DNA of 64,000 nt from Alligator mississippiensis (GCF_030867095.1 NC_081824.1:176398933-176462932), one strand, 5' to 3'; shown: positions 11,571 through 24,709, counted from the first letter of the stretch. The notes: generated by a model not told the origin, from the letters alone. A program made the numbers and translations.

Positions 11571-11980
11571 GGCATCTACATGTGAAATTAATGTGGCTGA
11601 ATAAACTGCTCCTGGGCACAGCATTTACACATGAGCCTAGGACAGCACCATGTTGAGCCGGGGCAGAGCAGTCCTGGCTGGCAGGGGGCCCCAGAGGTCA
11701 GCCTGCCAGCCTGGGGCTCCTCTGACCTGGCTCAACACGTTGTGGAGGGGCTGGCTGGGGCACAAGTATGCCTCAGCCAGCCCCGTAAGCATTTATGCGT
11801 GTGTTGTGGCAGAGTAAATAACCATACCGTAGGTTCGTACTTGTATCTAGCTGTACTAATCTACTGTAGAGTTAATTAGTTTACTCTGTCCTAATAGCAT
11901 TGCACATGTAGACAGCGATGTTTTATTGAGGAGCTAATTAGCTAGCTCTGTAGCAAACATCTCATGTAGATGCACCTGGC
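11571..11980. mobile_element. MITE of the GCATCTACATG family
   Basis: The ends are GGGGCATCTACATGTGA and, from the right, GGTGCATCTACATGAGA. The middle contains an imperfect hairpin built from GAGCCGGGGCAGAGCAG / CTGGCTGGGGCAC blocks, which recur in the element at 14385-14915. It abuts the next element (11989) almost directly. Confidence 0.6.
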
Positions 11981-11988
11981 ATGTCCAT

Positions 11989-12942
11989 TAGGCGTGTGCG
12001 AAGTGGCTAATGTTTGCTTTGGATTTGTATTTGGCCAATTCAGGGAACAGTGGTTCCATTTGGTGATTCGAATCACTGTCCCAAATCGATTTGGCGAATC
12101 TGATTCGGAGATTTGGCTGCTGCCGAATCGGCCAAATTTCTAAATTGGACAGGCTCCATGCCCTGCCCGCTCTCCAGTCCTCTCAATGGCTGCTTTCTGC
12201 CCGCGCCCCCCAGCCCCAGCCTCCCGGCTCTTTAAAATAATAAGCCTAGCATTCACTGGCTGTTGCCAGGTGGGGGGGGGGGGGGCAATTCCTGCTGCCT
12301 GCCACTGCCCTGTGCTGCATGGAGGGCTCTGTCATGAGACCCCCATCTCCCACCTGCTCTCCGAGTCCCAGCTCCCGGTTCTTAAAAAAAACAAAACAAA
12401 ACAAAACAAAAAAAGTCCTGCACTCACCAGCTCCTGCCAGGCAACAGGGCAATCCCGGCTGCCCCTACTGCCCCACGCTGTGTGGGGGTCTCTGCCGCAA
12501 GCCCTCAGAAGCCCCGACAGTTGCTGCAGCAGCTGGTGAGTGGTGGCCTTTTTTTTTTTTTTTAAGAAATGGAGCTGGACTGGGTGGGGCAGCCATGGAG
12601 GGGCTGGGGGAGCAGGCGGGGGCCAGCGGGCTGGTGGAGCAAGCAGGGGAAGGGGCCTGGCAGGGGTCCCCCCCATTTCCCCCTCCCCCTCCCTCCAGTT
12701 CCCCCTCCCCCACCCCCTGCTTACTAGCACAGAGTCTGGGTCCAGTTCCCTGCGGCAGTGAGTGGGGACTGCCCAAATCTCCAAAGCTCTCTGAATCTTT
12801 TCCGAATCAATTTGGAGAGCTTCAAATCAATTCAGACCTTTTTATTGGTCTCCTGATTCGATTTGGATTTGGAGATTCGGCCTCCGAATTGGGCCGAATC
12901 TCCTCTGAATCAAATCGGCACCCAAAACTTTGCACAACCATA
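11989..12942 (+). mobile_element. hAT-like non-autonomous element (GATTCGG family)
   Basis: The ends are TAGGCGTGTGCGAAG and, from the right, TATGGTTGTGCAAAG. Both subterminal regions are dense in GATTCGG, CCGAAT and GATTTGG words, often as inverted pairs. The interior is GC-rich with C and G homopolymers and an A/C-rich tract near 12385-12415. No transposase. The copy at 1-388 is the same family in opposite orientation. Its ends also resemble those of the element at 32684-34483. Confidence 0.65.
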
Positions 12943-13004
12943 ATGCACGTAGAATCCCTAGGGTGAGGCCCTGGCCTTCTGAATGCCAGTGAATGGTTTG
13001 AGAG

Positions 13005-13125
13005 AGGTAGTTAGCCATGTTAGTCTGAAGTCATGCAGAAGGCAGGGTAGATTTGCACCTTACAAACTAACTAAATCAGAGATGCATAGAATGACCTTTT
13101 GTAAGGTGTGGACTTACTTTCATCA
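13005..13125 (-). mobile_element. Penelope-like 3' tail relic
   Basis: GTTAGTCTGAAGTCATGCAG, GGCAGGGTAGATTTGCACC and ACCTTTTGTAAGGTGTGGAC parallel the tail at 26030-26112. Only the non-coding tail is present. Confidence 0.5.
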
Positions 13126-14095
13126 CTGGGTGATTTGCCATTCACTTCCACAGAACTAAGATTTCACTCCTCACAAGAAATTGCTGGATAGTGGTTTTGG
13201 TTTTAAAATAGAAACACTGAAACCTTCTGAATAGCTGACATGCCACCTAATGCTAATTTCTGTAACTTTCTGAATATTTGAATTTAATAGAGCAGTGAAA
13301 GATTTGGCAGCAGGGTCCTGTTTTTATACAGTTAGATGGATCTGTTCTATATTTGCCAAACAGTTTAATATTAAATTTTCCATACAATTGATATTAAATT
13401 TAAATCTTTGAGTCAAATCATAAAGCATAATGAAAGAAACAAACAGGTGGTGAGCACCCTGCTGGTTTTTAATTAGGAAGTGATGGGGAGATTTTAGATG
13501 GAGTGAATAATCTGTCTTCCTTTTTTTGGTATGTTCCGACGCAATATTTGGTCGCTGTGACAAGGATATTGGACCATCTAACCTGCACCATACCTTTGAT
13601 CTTCTAAAGTGTCTTGGTTTGTCACTCCCTCTGGAGACCCTGACCCATGATGTAGAGTTCAGGGTGAGAAGAGGATCTGCTGGAGTCCTTGATCTCAGAG
13701 AAACATGGGCTGTTCCAAGAATCACCTGCCTTTCTAGTATTCTCCCCCATGCTGCAGACAGAAAAGATGCTTAAGATAAGAGGCTAATCAATCAAGACCT
13801 TTTTAAAATTCTAAGTAGAGCAAGTTAACCCATTATGAGGAAGTGTAGCAAGGCCTACTGAAAAACTTCCATCCTTTTTAAATGTTTATTACAGTGCGGT
13901 CAGTTTATTTTCCTGGTCTCTGAGTTGCAGTCCCCTATCTCCAAACCTCTCTTGGGAGCCCATCACTTAAAGTACGGTAATATGTTATCAGCACAAAAAG
14001 TCTCTATAGTGTGTTTGAATATAAGGGTAGGCAAATAGATTCACTTGAAGTTAGAGATGGAATTTAACTGCAGAATTTGGATCCAGATCCAAAAT
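13126..14095. other. Non-coding stretch, nothing recognised
   Basis: Overlapping open frames on both strands at 13324-13774 have no recognisable family and no supporting splice signals. No repeat was recognised. Confidence 0.35.
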
Positions 14096-14228
14096 CCCCA
14101 GGAAAAAGTGTTGCTGTAATAGCTCAGTACTCTTTTCCCTGTTTTATGTACTGGGATACTGAGGCACAGAAAGGATAAACCAACAGTACCCAGGAGATCT
14201 GTGATGGAGCATAAACTTGATCAAGATC
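14096..14228 (+). mobile_element. MIR-like SINE fragment
   Basis: CCCTGTTTTATGTACTGGG, ATACTGAGGCACAGAAAGG and CAGTACCCAGGAGATCTG follow the 3' half of MIR (counterpart of 'ctgaggcacagagagg'). Confidence 0.6.
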
Positions 14229-14384
14229 TCCTGTCTCAGGGCTTGTTTACACATGGAGTTAGTTATTCAGGAGACCATCTGGAAAAACTCTTTTGAATAA
14301 CATCATGAAAGAGGGAACACTCGTATCCTAAAATAGAAGTTACAGATGGACTTATTCAGTAAACTGTATTGCACTTTAAATTTG

Positions 14385-14915
14385 CACCCAGTGGGTGCGT
14401 CTACACGAGACATTAACTGAGGAGTTGCCAAAATAGCTCCATAGTAAACGTCTTGGTGTCTACACAAGTAGTCTTATTAGGTGTCAGGAAACTAATAAAC
14501 TCTGCAGCAGGTTAGTAGTTGCCAATACAAATACTAGCCAGCTGTGGATTTTTCATGCTCAGCAATGCATGTGTAGATGCTGATGGGGCTGGCTAGGGCA
14601 TGAAGGTGCTTCAGTATGGCAGCTGCCTATTGGCTAGCCCCATGCTGCAGCACCCTCATGCCCCAGCCAGTCCCTCTGCAGCACATTGAGCCTTGTCAGA
14701 GCAGCCCCAGGCTGGCAGGCTAACCCACGGGGCCCTCTGCCAGCCAGGGCTACTCCAACCTGGCTCAACATGCTGCGGTCCCAGGCACATGTTCAAACGA
14801 CGTGCCTGGGAGAAATACTTTAGTGTGATATGTGCCAGAGTTTATTGTTACACATTAATAGCATTTGCAGATTCATCCAGTCTCAATCAGAAGGGACATC
14901 AAATGTGGACATATC
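14385..14915. mobile_element. MITE of the GCATCTACATG family, long version
   Basis: The left end GGGTGCGTCTACACGAG and right-end GACATCAAATGTGGACATA form a decayed inverted pair. Internal GGGGCTGGCTAGGGCATGA and GAGCAGCCCCAGGCTGGCAG blocks match the 11571-11980 element. No coding. Confidence 0.55.
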
Positions 14916-17900
14916 CTTAAGCTACTGCTTTAACCATTAGACTACCCTTCTCCTAGTGCCAGATCAAGAGATTTAGACAAACACAGAGATGTAGGACCTC
15001 TCCTGAAGATCTAATTCTGATCCAGACTTCCCCAAGTCTGGAAGGGCTCAAGTTTTGCTTTAGGTCTGTGTTACTGATTCCAAGCCTCATGCTTCTCCTT
15101 AACTGAATGAAATCTGAGTAACATTTTAAGTTTCCTTCCATCCCAGCTCTACCCCTGGTGAAGGGGCTTAATCTGAGAGCAGTGCTATGAAGCAAACAGC
15201 ATTTTTTTTCACTAAATACACACAAATCTTATTATAGATTAATAGGATTTGCACAAACAGAGAATCCATCCAAGTTCTGCCTTGCAAACATGTCGTTAGT
15301 GTTGATGGTTATCCAATGGCCAGGCTAATACAGAGCAAGAATCTTAGTGCCCAAAGCCAGCCCAGATGGCAGCCGGTTATGGGGTGAAAACCGGAACAAT
15401 AAAACAAGGGTCTTAGTATTGATAGTGACAACAGCCGCGCTAAGCTCTTGTAGCAACAGCCTGGGATAGTGAGCTATTTAAAATCCTTTATCTTGATTTC
15501 CTGCAAATGATGAAATGGGATGCTATTTATACACTTAAAAAGGGGCCATTTCCTTGCTTTCTAGTGGACCATTCAGAGTGCAGGACTGGCAGAGGTGCAT
15601 ATTTACAGGGCCCAAAAGTGTTGGTTGGCAGAATGGGCTGGAAGCTTATTCTCTTCCTGGTCCAGTTGGGGGAGACTAGGCTGGCCGATGAAGTGGTGAG
15701 TCTTCAAAGATCTAACCCCAGAGTCCCATCAGGTGGTTTGTACCTGGGATCATGACTGGTCTCTTGCCTCAAGCAGTTTGTTTCTCAGTGTTAAAAAAAT
15801 GGAAGAAGAGAGTCCCAGAATTCATGGAGATATCAGAAACAGACTACATCAGTGGTTTTTCCAGCTTCTTTGTGCCAGTTATTTCATTAGAGAGATCCTG
15901 TTGTAAATGTTTATCTACTTCCTGTGAAAATATCAGGCCTGATCCATACTGGTCCTGTAAGCAACCTCAGTTGGACTCGGGTTGAATTTCAGCATCTAAA
16001 TTCCAAAAAGCTATTCAGAACCGTCTTGCTCCAGCACCTACAAACCACTAAAATGCCTAAAATAATTTGGTGCCTACTTTGGGGTTTCCAGGATCCATTT
16101 GAACAGCTACCATGCTTAAGCCCCACTGTTAACCAGATTAGAGTTGAACTGGTACCTAAATCACCAGAGGGACCCAAAACTTGGTATGTCCCCAAGCACA
16201 CCTAATTTGCCCGATCTGAACTGAGTTCAGTACAAAGTGCAGCAGCTACAGTCTCATTCATTCCCCTAACACCCTTTGTGTAGTAGTCTAGTGATGGGAG
16301 CAGGAGACCTGGGTTCTAGGTCCTCCTTAGCCCAAAGGAAATCCAAGCCACTCTGCCCACTAACAGGCGACCAAACCATCAATTTACAACGACAATTTAA
16401 GATGGTGCATTCTTCCCTACTGCTGCTGAAACTAGGCCACCTGGCAGAAAAGTGAAATGCATACACAGTCCCAGGACTACAACCCAGATCTTTCCCCTCC
16501 CAAGGGAATGCCTTTGGCCCTGGCCTATGCTCTGTCTGGCTTATGCTTTTTCTCTCTGGTCCTGTGACTCTTGTATTCTTGTCTCAGTTTCAAGAGGAAG
16601 GCTTGAGAGTGCCTCCACCCAGCGCATTCCATAGCCTTTTAGTTAGGGCATGCTCCTGGGAAGTGGGAGATGCAGGTTTCAATCCCCTCAGGCCGAAGAG
16701 AGCCACTTCCTAGGCAAATGCTCTAATCATTAGGCTAGTGTGCAGAAGGGTGGGCAACAAGTAGTTAAGCATCCACTTTCAGAGGAAGCATGAGATGGCC
16801 TGGATCTTGAGTGAATGGAGATGTCTAATGTGTAGCCTGAGTCAGGCCTCTAAATTCTGGAGCGAGGCAGGAGTTCAGACACACCTCTATGCTTAGTGTT
16901 TAGCTCTAGGGACAGATGAGCTCTTGAATCATGTTTTGGAATGTGATCCTGCCCATCCAGATTGTCCTCCTGGAGCTAGCTGTCAATATTTAGGCATTGC
17001 TATGCCTAAATTGAGGTGCCAAGCTGATCAGGCCGGACCCAGCCTGCTGTGTGCACACGGAAATGTCTAACTCAACAATTATCTTAGGAACCTGTATAAC
17101 TCCTGAGAAATAATTAGTTTCCTGAGGTCAGCATGTTCAGCATCTTGAAACGAAGGGTGGTATACTGGAGAAGGTGGAGTTCCTAGTTATTGAGGCTTAG
17201 TGGTTCAGGCCCTTTGCTTCCGGTGTCTCTCTCCCTTTGGCAGGTAAATGCTATTCTTCCTATCTGCATTCACAATACTCTCTGCCTCCTGCTCTTCCTA
17301 CAGTTTCCTGACCCTCCTCACAGATTAACGCACAGGAAGAAGCTGGAAGGCACTGACAAGTGCCCAGGGTAGGTCCTGCCAGGCTGGCAGTCTAGGGAAA
17401 GGTAGGAGTAAGTCAGCCTGTTGAGAGAGGTCCACATGTGATGCTCACCAGGGAGAGTGTGGCCAGGAGTTTGCTAAGCTTGGTAAGAAAGAAGGGGGAT
17501 AGGAAGGTCTTGGGCATGGTAAAGCGAGGAATAATGGGGAGAAGCTTGGTCCTTGCATGGGCCTGTAGTGTGCAGTTCAGATCTAGATCTGAACTTTATT
17601 GGAGCCTGGAGACACTGGGATCCATGGGCTACTTCTTGACATTTTAAGGCTTAAGCATTTTAAAATGTTGCTTCTGCCAACTGAATGAGGAGAGAAGCTG
17701 ATGAAGCCTTGTATGGCTACTGCATTTGGAAGTAATGAATCAGAGCCCAGGGCGTTGCGTACAGTTCTGTTAATGAAAACTGCTGCTTGAGCTATGAGTC
17801 ACTAGCCATGCAGCAGCATGCCTATGCTCTGAAACCATTTCATTTCAGTGTCCTAGAAGATGCAGTGCTGGTTCTATAGGCAGTGACACTGGGAACTTCA

Positions 17901-19943
17901 AGGCTTTTTGTAATATTCAGTGTGCAGATTCCTCAAACATCGCACATCTGCTTGTCACTGTGCATGTCATTAGGGCCCAGATAGGTATATTATAAAATTC
18001 AAAGCAGTGTCTATAAGGCACAGGCTGAGTAGTTGATTTTAAACCTAAGAAAAAAGCAAGATTGCTTTGCATATTAAATCAATGTAAGCTGTAAATAGTG
18101 GATCCAAATTCACTCCCACTTAAAGTGATACAAATCTTCAGTAATTCAATAGAATTGCTCTGGGATTACACTGGTGGAAATGTAAAGCTGAGTTTGACTC
18201 AGTGTATGTTTCTTTTTTCTGAAGTGACTTGGGAACCTGTATATTTGTGACTCAGAGAGATATATCAGTGTTTCATGAAAAGAGCAATTGTATTTATAGT
18301 TTATTTCAGTGTCCTTTTTATATTATCATTTGTGCTGTGACTGAGTACAACAGACAGATAATATTCATCATCAAAGAAGAAATTAACTAGCAATTTATAA
18401 TAGCCTATTTTTAAAATTAATCTATAAAACTGGCAATGCATTTTTTGGCTCAAGGCTTGACATACAGCCCTCTTGGAAACATTTATTTCAGCCAGCAGAC
18501 ACTGTAGTAGATGATGCCGATTTTACACTGTACATAAAAAATGCATTGTTTAGGAGCTAAAACTTACTCTGAACATTACAAAGTATAGCGCAATAAAACA
18601 GCCCAGGATGCAAAACCATTAGTATTCACTGAAGGCTTTGTCATTATTTTGTATAGGTAACCAGCATTAGACATACATGGTTATTTGCAATACTCAAGAG
18701 AGAAGTTGGGTCCTATTTTGTTTACTAGGACATATCTGGACATTGGATTTATGTTCTAAGTTCATTCCTGTACTGCAGATACATTTTGTATATATGTGTG
18801 TATGTTAATACACATAGTCATATGCACATATACACTAAAGATGGGGTTTTATTGGCTGAGGGTTGATCTTGCAAACTCTTATTCACATGTATGGTCCAAC
18901 TGACTTTAGCAGAGCTACAGACATTAGTATAAATGCTGCTTGCATGAGAAAGGGATGCATGATCAGGCTTTTAATCCTCTTGTATAGCTTAAAACTTAAT
19001 GGACTTAAATGTGCTAAGATCATGAAAAGCTAAAATAAAAACATTTTGCACTTCCATGACATTTGATGATCTTAGTCTAATTTGCAAACATTGATGAATT
19101 ACATTTCCCAGCTTGTCTTGTAATTTTAAGTACTGGATATGTTAAGGTCAGCTTTTTCAAAAGTGATCACTGATTATGGAGGACTCAACTTGAATAAAGC
19201 GGGGGGGGGAGGGAGGCACAATTTTTCAGAACAACCACATCTGTAAGTCCATGGCAACTGCAGAAGCTTTGTAGCTTTCATGAGCAAGCTCTAAGTGTGC
19301 ACCCACCAACTGAATCACCCCAAACCAGTAGCTGGCTTTGAAAATGTAGGCCCAAATGATGAGATCAGGTTTTCAAGTGCCAGCTTTATGAATAAAGCTT
19401 TGTAACTGAGGAGATAGATGCTTGCAAATCACCTATACACCGTTCCTGTTTAGTGGTTTAAAATATTTAAACACAGAATTCAGTTCAGAGATTTGACTCA
19501 GGGACTTATAGCAAGATAACCTTTCTCTCCAGGTTGTTCATCCGAAACCAACCCAAGTCATTAGCAGTGTATAACTGTTACTGTTGGAGGGCTGTCTCAT
19601 GCATTACACGAACTGAATGCATGCGTCTAAAGTGAAGTGTTCTGCACTACAAAATCTGTCTCTAACTGGTAGTCTGGTTAGCTGTGTCAGTTGACTGCCA
19701 AAGCTTGAATGAATTCTGTAGACTGAACTCCCTCCTGCAGCCTGGGAGGTGAATTATTCAAGTCTTGGTTAGGGTAAGAGTGGTCAAAGTGGGTGTGGGG
19801 ATCCTGGTACTACTGTTCTGCACGTAATTGGGTACTTCTCAGAGATCTTTGGACTGGACTGGACTAAACTCTCGCCAAAACCAGAAAGCATACAGAGCAT
19901 GAAACAACCTATAAATCTGGACTGAAAGCAGGATGTTTCTCAC
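14916..19943 (-). other. Probable PCARE intron and downstream DNA
   Basis: On the minus strand this lies 3' of PCARE's first coding exon, beginning with the splice donor GTGAGAAAC at 19943 and lower. The small last exon known in human PCARE should lie here or further left, but I could not identify it by eye. Old SINE-like fragments are visible at about 16270-16400 (CTAGTGATGGGAGCAGGAGA) and 16640-16760 (a tRNA-like 'ctctaatcattaggctagt' block). An imperfectly palindromic old repeat lies at about 18095-18205 (AATTCACTCCCACTTAAAG ... GGATTACACTGGTGGAAAT). A G-rich run is at 19201-19215. Confidence 0.4.
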
Positions 19944-22900
19944 CTGGGCTGGTTAAGTGCAGGTTCACTGCTGGCTGAGGCTGGTGCTGGAAGCCTCAGC
20001 TGAAACCCTGGTCTGCGGTCAGAGAAGCTTCTCTTGACAAAAGGCTGAGGGTTGACGGCGCTTGCAGCCAGCCTTCTGGACTGATCCCCCCAGGGTCTGA
20101 GTGGAACACTGTTTTTCGGGGCAAAAGCTGAAACTTCAGTTTTGCCTGTGACCTCTGCAGTGGGTTTGCTAGGTGGAGACGGAGGTTTGGCTTCAAATAA
20201 AGAAGAGGTGGCTGGGCAAAATATTGAATGTACATTACTGCCAACCTTTGAGGAAGGAGGTTGTTGTTCAACACTGGACTCTGAAGGGATTTTCAGTCCT
20301 TTGTATGACCAAGATGGAGAAGTTGGTGGGGATGGGGTGGCACAGAATGGAGGTGAACTTGCTTCTCTGCGGTTGGTTGGAGGGCTTGACATCTTGCGCT
20401 GAGTTGGTGGGCTTTGTTTGCGTCCCACTGGAGGGCTAGACAGTTTTCGTTGAGTTGGTGGAGAAGACAACTTCTTTTGTGTTGGAGGGCTTGATACTTT
20501 TGGGCTGGTTGGAGGACTAGGTTGCCTGTGTGTAGGAGAACAATTTGGCTGCACAGGGCTAAAAACCTGCACAACGTGTCTGGGATGTATAGGTGGACTT
20601 GAGAGCCGTTTCTCAGTGGGTGGAGAAGAAGGTGGTGTTCGTGTGGGAGAGACTCTTCTAAGGAGAACTGCGCTTTTCTCATTTCTCCTGAGTGAATCAG
20701 GAGAACTTTGCTTTGGGTTTTGCTCAGAAGCTAAATTTATACCAGACTCTTTCCTTTCTGATGGGTTTTCCTTTCTGTTTTGTTTTGATAATCCACTGGG
20801 ATATGGAAGAGGTATTATTTTATGAGTTTGCTTATACAAATCTGCAGCCTCTTTCATTTCCTGCTCTCTCTGAGATGCTAATGTATTTTCTTGGCTGTAC
20901 AGATTGGAAGGATTCTGTTCTGATGCATATTTTCCAAATTTTGGGTCCGCTCCAGTGTTCCTTAAAACTTTACTAATAAAAACATTGGGGCTGCTGATAT
21001 TTTTACTTGGTAATAAATCAATAGAATATAGGGAGGCTTTCATTTTTGGAGAAATTTGTGCTCTCTTAGCCATGTGAATCTCTGTTTTGGCAGGCTTTTT
21101 AGTCTCTTCTAAAGAGTTTCCTTCCATTCTTATACTTTCTTCAGACACAGATAAGTTGAATGAATTGTCCATTAATATTTCAGGAGGTGGTGGGGGCAGA
21201 TTCTCAAAATCTACATCATATTCTCCATTTGTGTCACTTGTGTTTAATTCTGAAGCAGGTGGAGGTGGAAGAGCTGCTGAAGAGTTACACTGGGTTGCAT
21301 TTGTGCTTGGAAGGTTTGTGTCTCCGACTGGAGAGACACGATGCTTGTGACTTAAAGGTGCTAATCCTCTCTGAAAGGGAAGGGTGGGAGGCATTACTGG
21401 AAGTCCATATTTTCTGATGCACTTTATTGGTCCTAAGGGTCTTAAATGAATAGGTTTCACATGGCCTTCAGCAGGACTAAAGGTCTCAATAAGCTTTTTG
21501 ACGGATTTACGAGGGGTACAACTGCCACTGTTCAATGTTTGTATTTCAGGAGGTTCATTGTCTTTCCCATTTGATGAATCTTGAGTGAACACAGCAGCGT
21601 TTGAAGGTGTTCTACTGCTCCTCTGATCGGGCTGACTAGCAGGATTTTGCTCAGCCCTATATAATGGGACCTTATCCTGATTAGGCAAAATGCTGAAGTT
21701 TTTTGAGAGGCATGCCTTTAATTTGTTGATAGAAGGTCTAAGAGTAGTAGGCTCAGCGTCTTGCACATAAACCACTGCTCTTGGTTTTAGGGACTCCCAC
21801 TTTCTATCAGTATCTTTGTTCCCATTAAGTGCATAAAATATTTCCAGTCTTTTGCTGAGCTCCTTTTGAGTCCTTTGGAGTTCTAAAAGGGTTGGGTCCT
21901 CTGCCTGGCTTCTGAGGGACTCTTCTGACCTAGACCGTCTTTGTTTAACTGCAAGTCTCCGACTGCCACTCGCTGTCCTAGGCCTTGCTGTTACTGCTGC
22001 TTTTCCATCTTCTACCCACTCCATCGGTTCAGATCCAGCTGGGACAAACTTGATCTTTTCACTGATTGCATCTTTCATCTTCAATACTATCTCTTCCTTC
22101 TCTGGATTCTCAATCCTTTTAGTGGCTGTTCTCCATGCAGTATCAGTTACTGCTGGTGAAGACATTTGTCTTTTAAGTAGAGCATCCTTACTCATTTCTG
22201 ATAAACTTACATTGTCATCCTCCTCCTCCCCCAGGGTGCTCTCCTCATCTTCAGAAGGATAATCTATTGACTCACAGTTTTTTAAATGTTCGCTTTCCTG
22301 GGTGGAATCAGACAGGAAGGAGTTTAGGGAATGGCTTTTGATTAGGCGTGAACATTGGGGGCTGATGGAAAGATCTATTGCTGACTCCAGGCACGGAATT
22401 CCTTTTTTGTTGTCCACAGATGGATAAAATACTGCTTTACCATGCCTTTCAAGTGCATAGTCCTGAGATCTGGTTGTGACTAATGCTGATGTGCCATCCT
22501 CCATATATTCTTCTGGTGGTCCGATGTGCTTTTGGGATGAATGATCACAAACACAAGCCTTGCAGCTTCCTTCCTTTCCAAGCTTATCAAGGGATTTGAA
22601 TCCTTTGACAGATTCATTGTCTGCGCCAATACCACTGTCTTCAGAATATAGAGTCCTATCATTGCTATGGGATTCAGAGGGCCCCACTGCAGAGGCTTCA
22701 AGCAATTTTATGGTCTTTAGTAAGCGTTCATCAAAACCTTGCTTTGCCTTCAGTTTTAATTCCAAATTGCTGGCTGCAGACTGAAAGTAGCTGCATGTCT
22801 CTTGCAAGGCATCTGAGGTTAGGGAAGCCACTGTTCCATTTACCACCTGCATTTTGTTGACTGTATACTGTAGTAACTGCTGCAAAAGATCTGGATGCTC

Positions 22901-23725
22901 CTTTGGATCATCTTTCCCAGCTGGCCACAATAGATTCTCACCAACCTCTTTGAGGAGTTCTTCCCCATCGTTGGCAATTTCTTCCAAGAGCTGGTTGATT
23001 TCATCAAAGCGAAGCACTAGAAAGCTCACCATCTGCTGTAAGTGCAGCTGAGTTTGGGTAGCTTGATTGGCCATACATAGGATAGCTTCATACTTGGAAA
23101 GGTTGGGATTTAGGAAGGCATAAGCATTCTGATGGGCTTTAACGAGCAACTCTGGGAAATCCACCTTTTCCTCAGTCTCACACAGAGGTGGCGTGGACTT
23201 TTCTTTGGTTTTGCAGTGACGACCCTGCTTTGCCTGTTTGTGGCTTCTTTGTTTCTTTGCTTTCTTAGGCATTTGCTTTGAGTTGCTTTCATTCTTGTCA
23301 TCCAAAGTGCAAGCAGCTGTTTCTGATTCACAGGAGCTTTGCTTTTTGATCTGTGCGTCCCCAGCTACATGTTTTTGAGACTCGGTCATTTTGGACAGGG
23401 ATGATTCAGCCTCTGTCCTCTTGATTTTCTTGTCATCTTTGAGGATCTTGTGATGTGAATGATCCTCAGATGACAAATGGAAGTTAGCATTTTTGTCCCT
23501 TTCCAGTACTTTTTCTTGATTTTCCTTCAGACCATCTTTCGTCTGACTCCCACTCTGGGAGCTGTCATCAGTGTTATAGTAAGATGAATTTTTGACCAGC
23601 AATGGAATTGAGAACTCTTTGTCCCCAGGATCAACAGGCAAGACACCTTTAGGATTATTTAGAGTCCTTCCTCCAATTTTTGCAATATGATTAACAATCT
23701 CACTGCGGGAGGGCGTGCAGCCCAT
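19944..23725 (-). CDS. PCARE: PCARE (C2orf71), large first coding exon
   Basis: PCARE is a photoreceptor protein of the ciliary base and outer segment that recruits WASF3 and actin for new disc formation; loss causes retinitis pigmentosa in humans. The exon encodes 1260 codons plus two bases. I start at MGCTPSRSE (23725): Met-Gly-Cys is the expected N-terminal lipidation signal and matches the human start, although the frame stays open 16 codons further upstream. Visible segments: SIPLLVKNSS near residue 39; a helical block at about 188-340 with VDFPELLVKAHQNAYAFL and VNGTVASLTSDAL; EDSGIGADNES at 362-372; SVKKLIETFSP near 741; ENLPPPPPEILMD near 841-853; a Ser/Pro-rich tail at about 1030-1137 with repeated SPPT; and SIFCPATSSLFEAKPP at about 1167-1182, nearly identical to human. 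The exon ends at a consensus donor (CAG|GTGAG); unspliced reading hits a stop one codon later. The last exon is not located. Human PCARE is 1288 residues, so little is missing. The frame is intact. Confidence 0.95.
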
Positions 23726-24654
23726 CCTGTCACCTTGTTTGTCAGTCTTTTCTGTCAATATCCAGATGATCAAATAAAGAATAAGAGATAATAAAACTTA
23801 CGGCTTTATCCCGTACTGGAATCTGGCATTTTTCTCATAAGGGCTTCATCGACAATTCTTCCAGTTTGTAGAAAGTCTTTTTTTTTATATCATAATCAAT
23901 TTTCCTTACTTCCCAGGATCCCGTCACAAGGAAAGTACACACCATCCCATTGTATTTTGTTTCCTTTTAAATATTCCTTTTCTATTGCAGAAAAGCAATG
24001 TGAAAGCTTGTCTGAATTTAGAGCTAATGGATTAAGAGGACTTGTGTATTTTGCTTCTGTCTTGACAGATGTCAACTACAAATAAGATTTTAAGCTCATT
24101 AGGGTAAGAAGGCTTCAGCCAGTCAGCACCCATGTTGCATCTGTAATGGAGAACTTTCTTGCAGTACTGACTTCCAAGGCAAATTAATTTTGAGCCCTTT
24201 TTTTCCTCTTTCCTCCTTCGCGAAACACCCTACAACTTGAAATTTAACACCCAAAGGAAGAGCCTGTTTTTGATGACTTGTTGGAGACACCATTTTAATA
24301 GAGGAAGAAAAAAATGCCTGTGAGCAGCCCTTTGCCAGGAGCAAGGGTGACCTTGATAAAATACAGATCAAACAGAAGGTATAAGACATAGAATCAGAGA
24401 GGTTAGAGATGCCTATTAAGTCTCCTTCTCCAGGGACTCTCAGCAGTGTTTCACTTGCAACTCACAAGTTATTTCCTTTTTTTCTTCTGTAACCTCTGAA
24501 CCAGACAGCTTATTTTCTTCCATGATCTTTCTCAGGATCCATTTTACTATTTTAGCTAGGTCTGGAGCCTAAATACTTCACAACACAATAATACAATATT
24601 TCAAAGTGAATTTGGTGTATGCAGTATGGCCAAAAATGACACTTACTTTCAGTA
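23726..24654 (-). other. Upstream region of PCARE (5' UTR/promoter side)
   Basis: Directly 5' of the PCARE start on the minus strand. It is AT-rich with no CpG island, as is common for tissue-restricted genes. The transcription start cannot be placed from sequence alone. No repeat or second gene was recognised. Confidence 0.35.
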
Positions 24655-24656
24655 CA

Positions 24657-24685
24657 CATCTGTCTGTCTGTCTGTCTGTCTGTCT
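24657..24685. repeat. (TCTG)n microsatellite
   Basis: About seven consecutive TCTG units just left of the Tigger-like element. Confidence 0.95.
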
Positions 24686-24709
24686 AATAATGTTATGCAG
24701 TATAATTTA

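Noticed and set aside
13324-13774. 133-codon minus and 82-codon plus overlapping frames, considered as a possible PCARE last exon
   Set aside because: No similarity to the human C-terminus and no matching acceptor phase.
19650-19750. Candidate PCARE last exon after a CTGCAG acceptor on the minus strand near 19737
   Set aside because: The phase fits and it is open for about 24 codons, but the peptide shows no resemblance to the known C-terminus.
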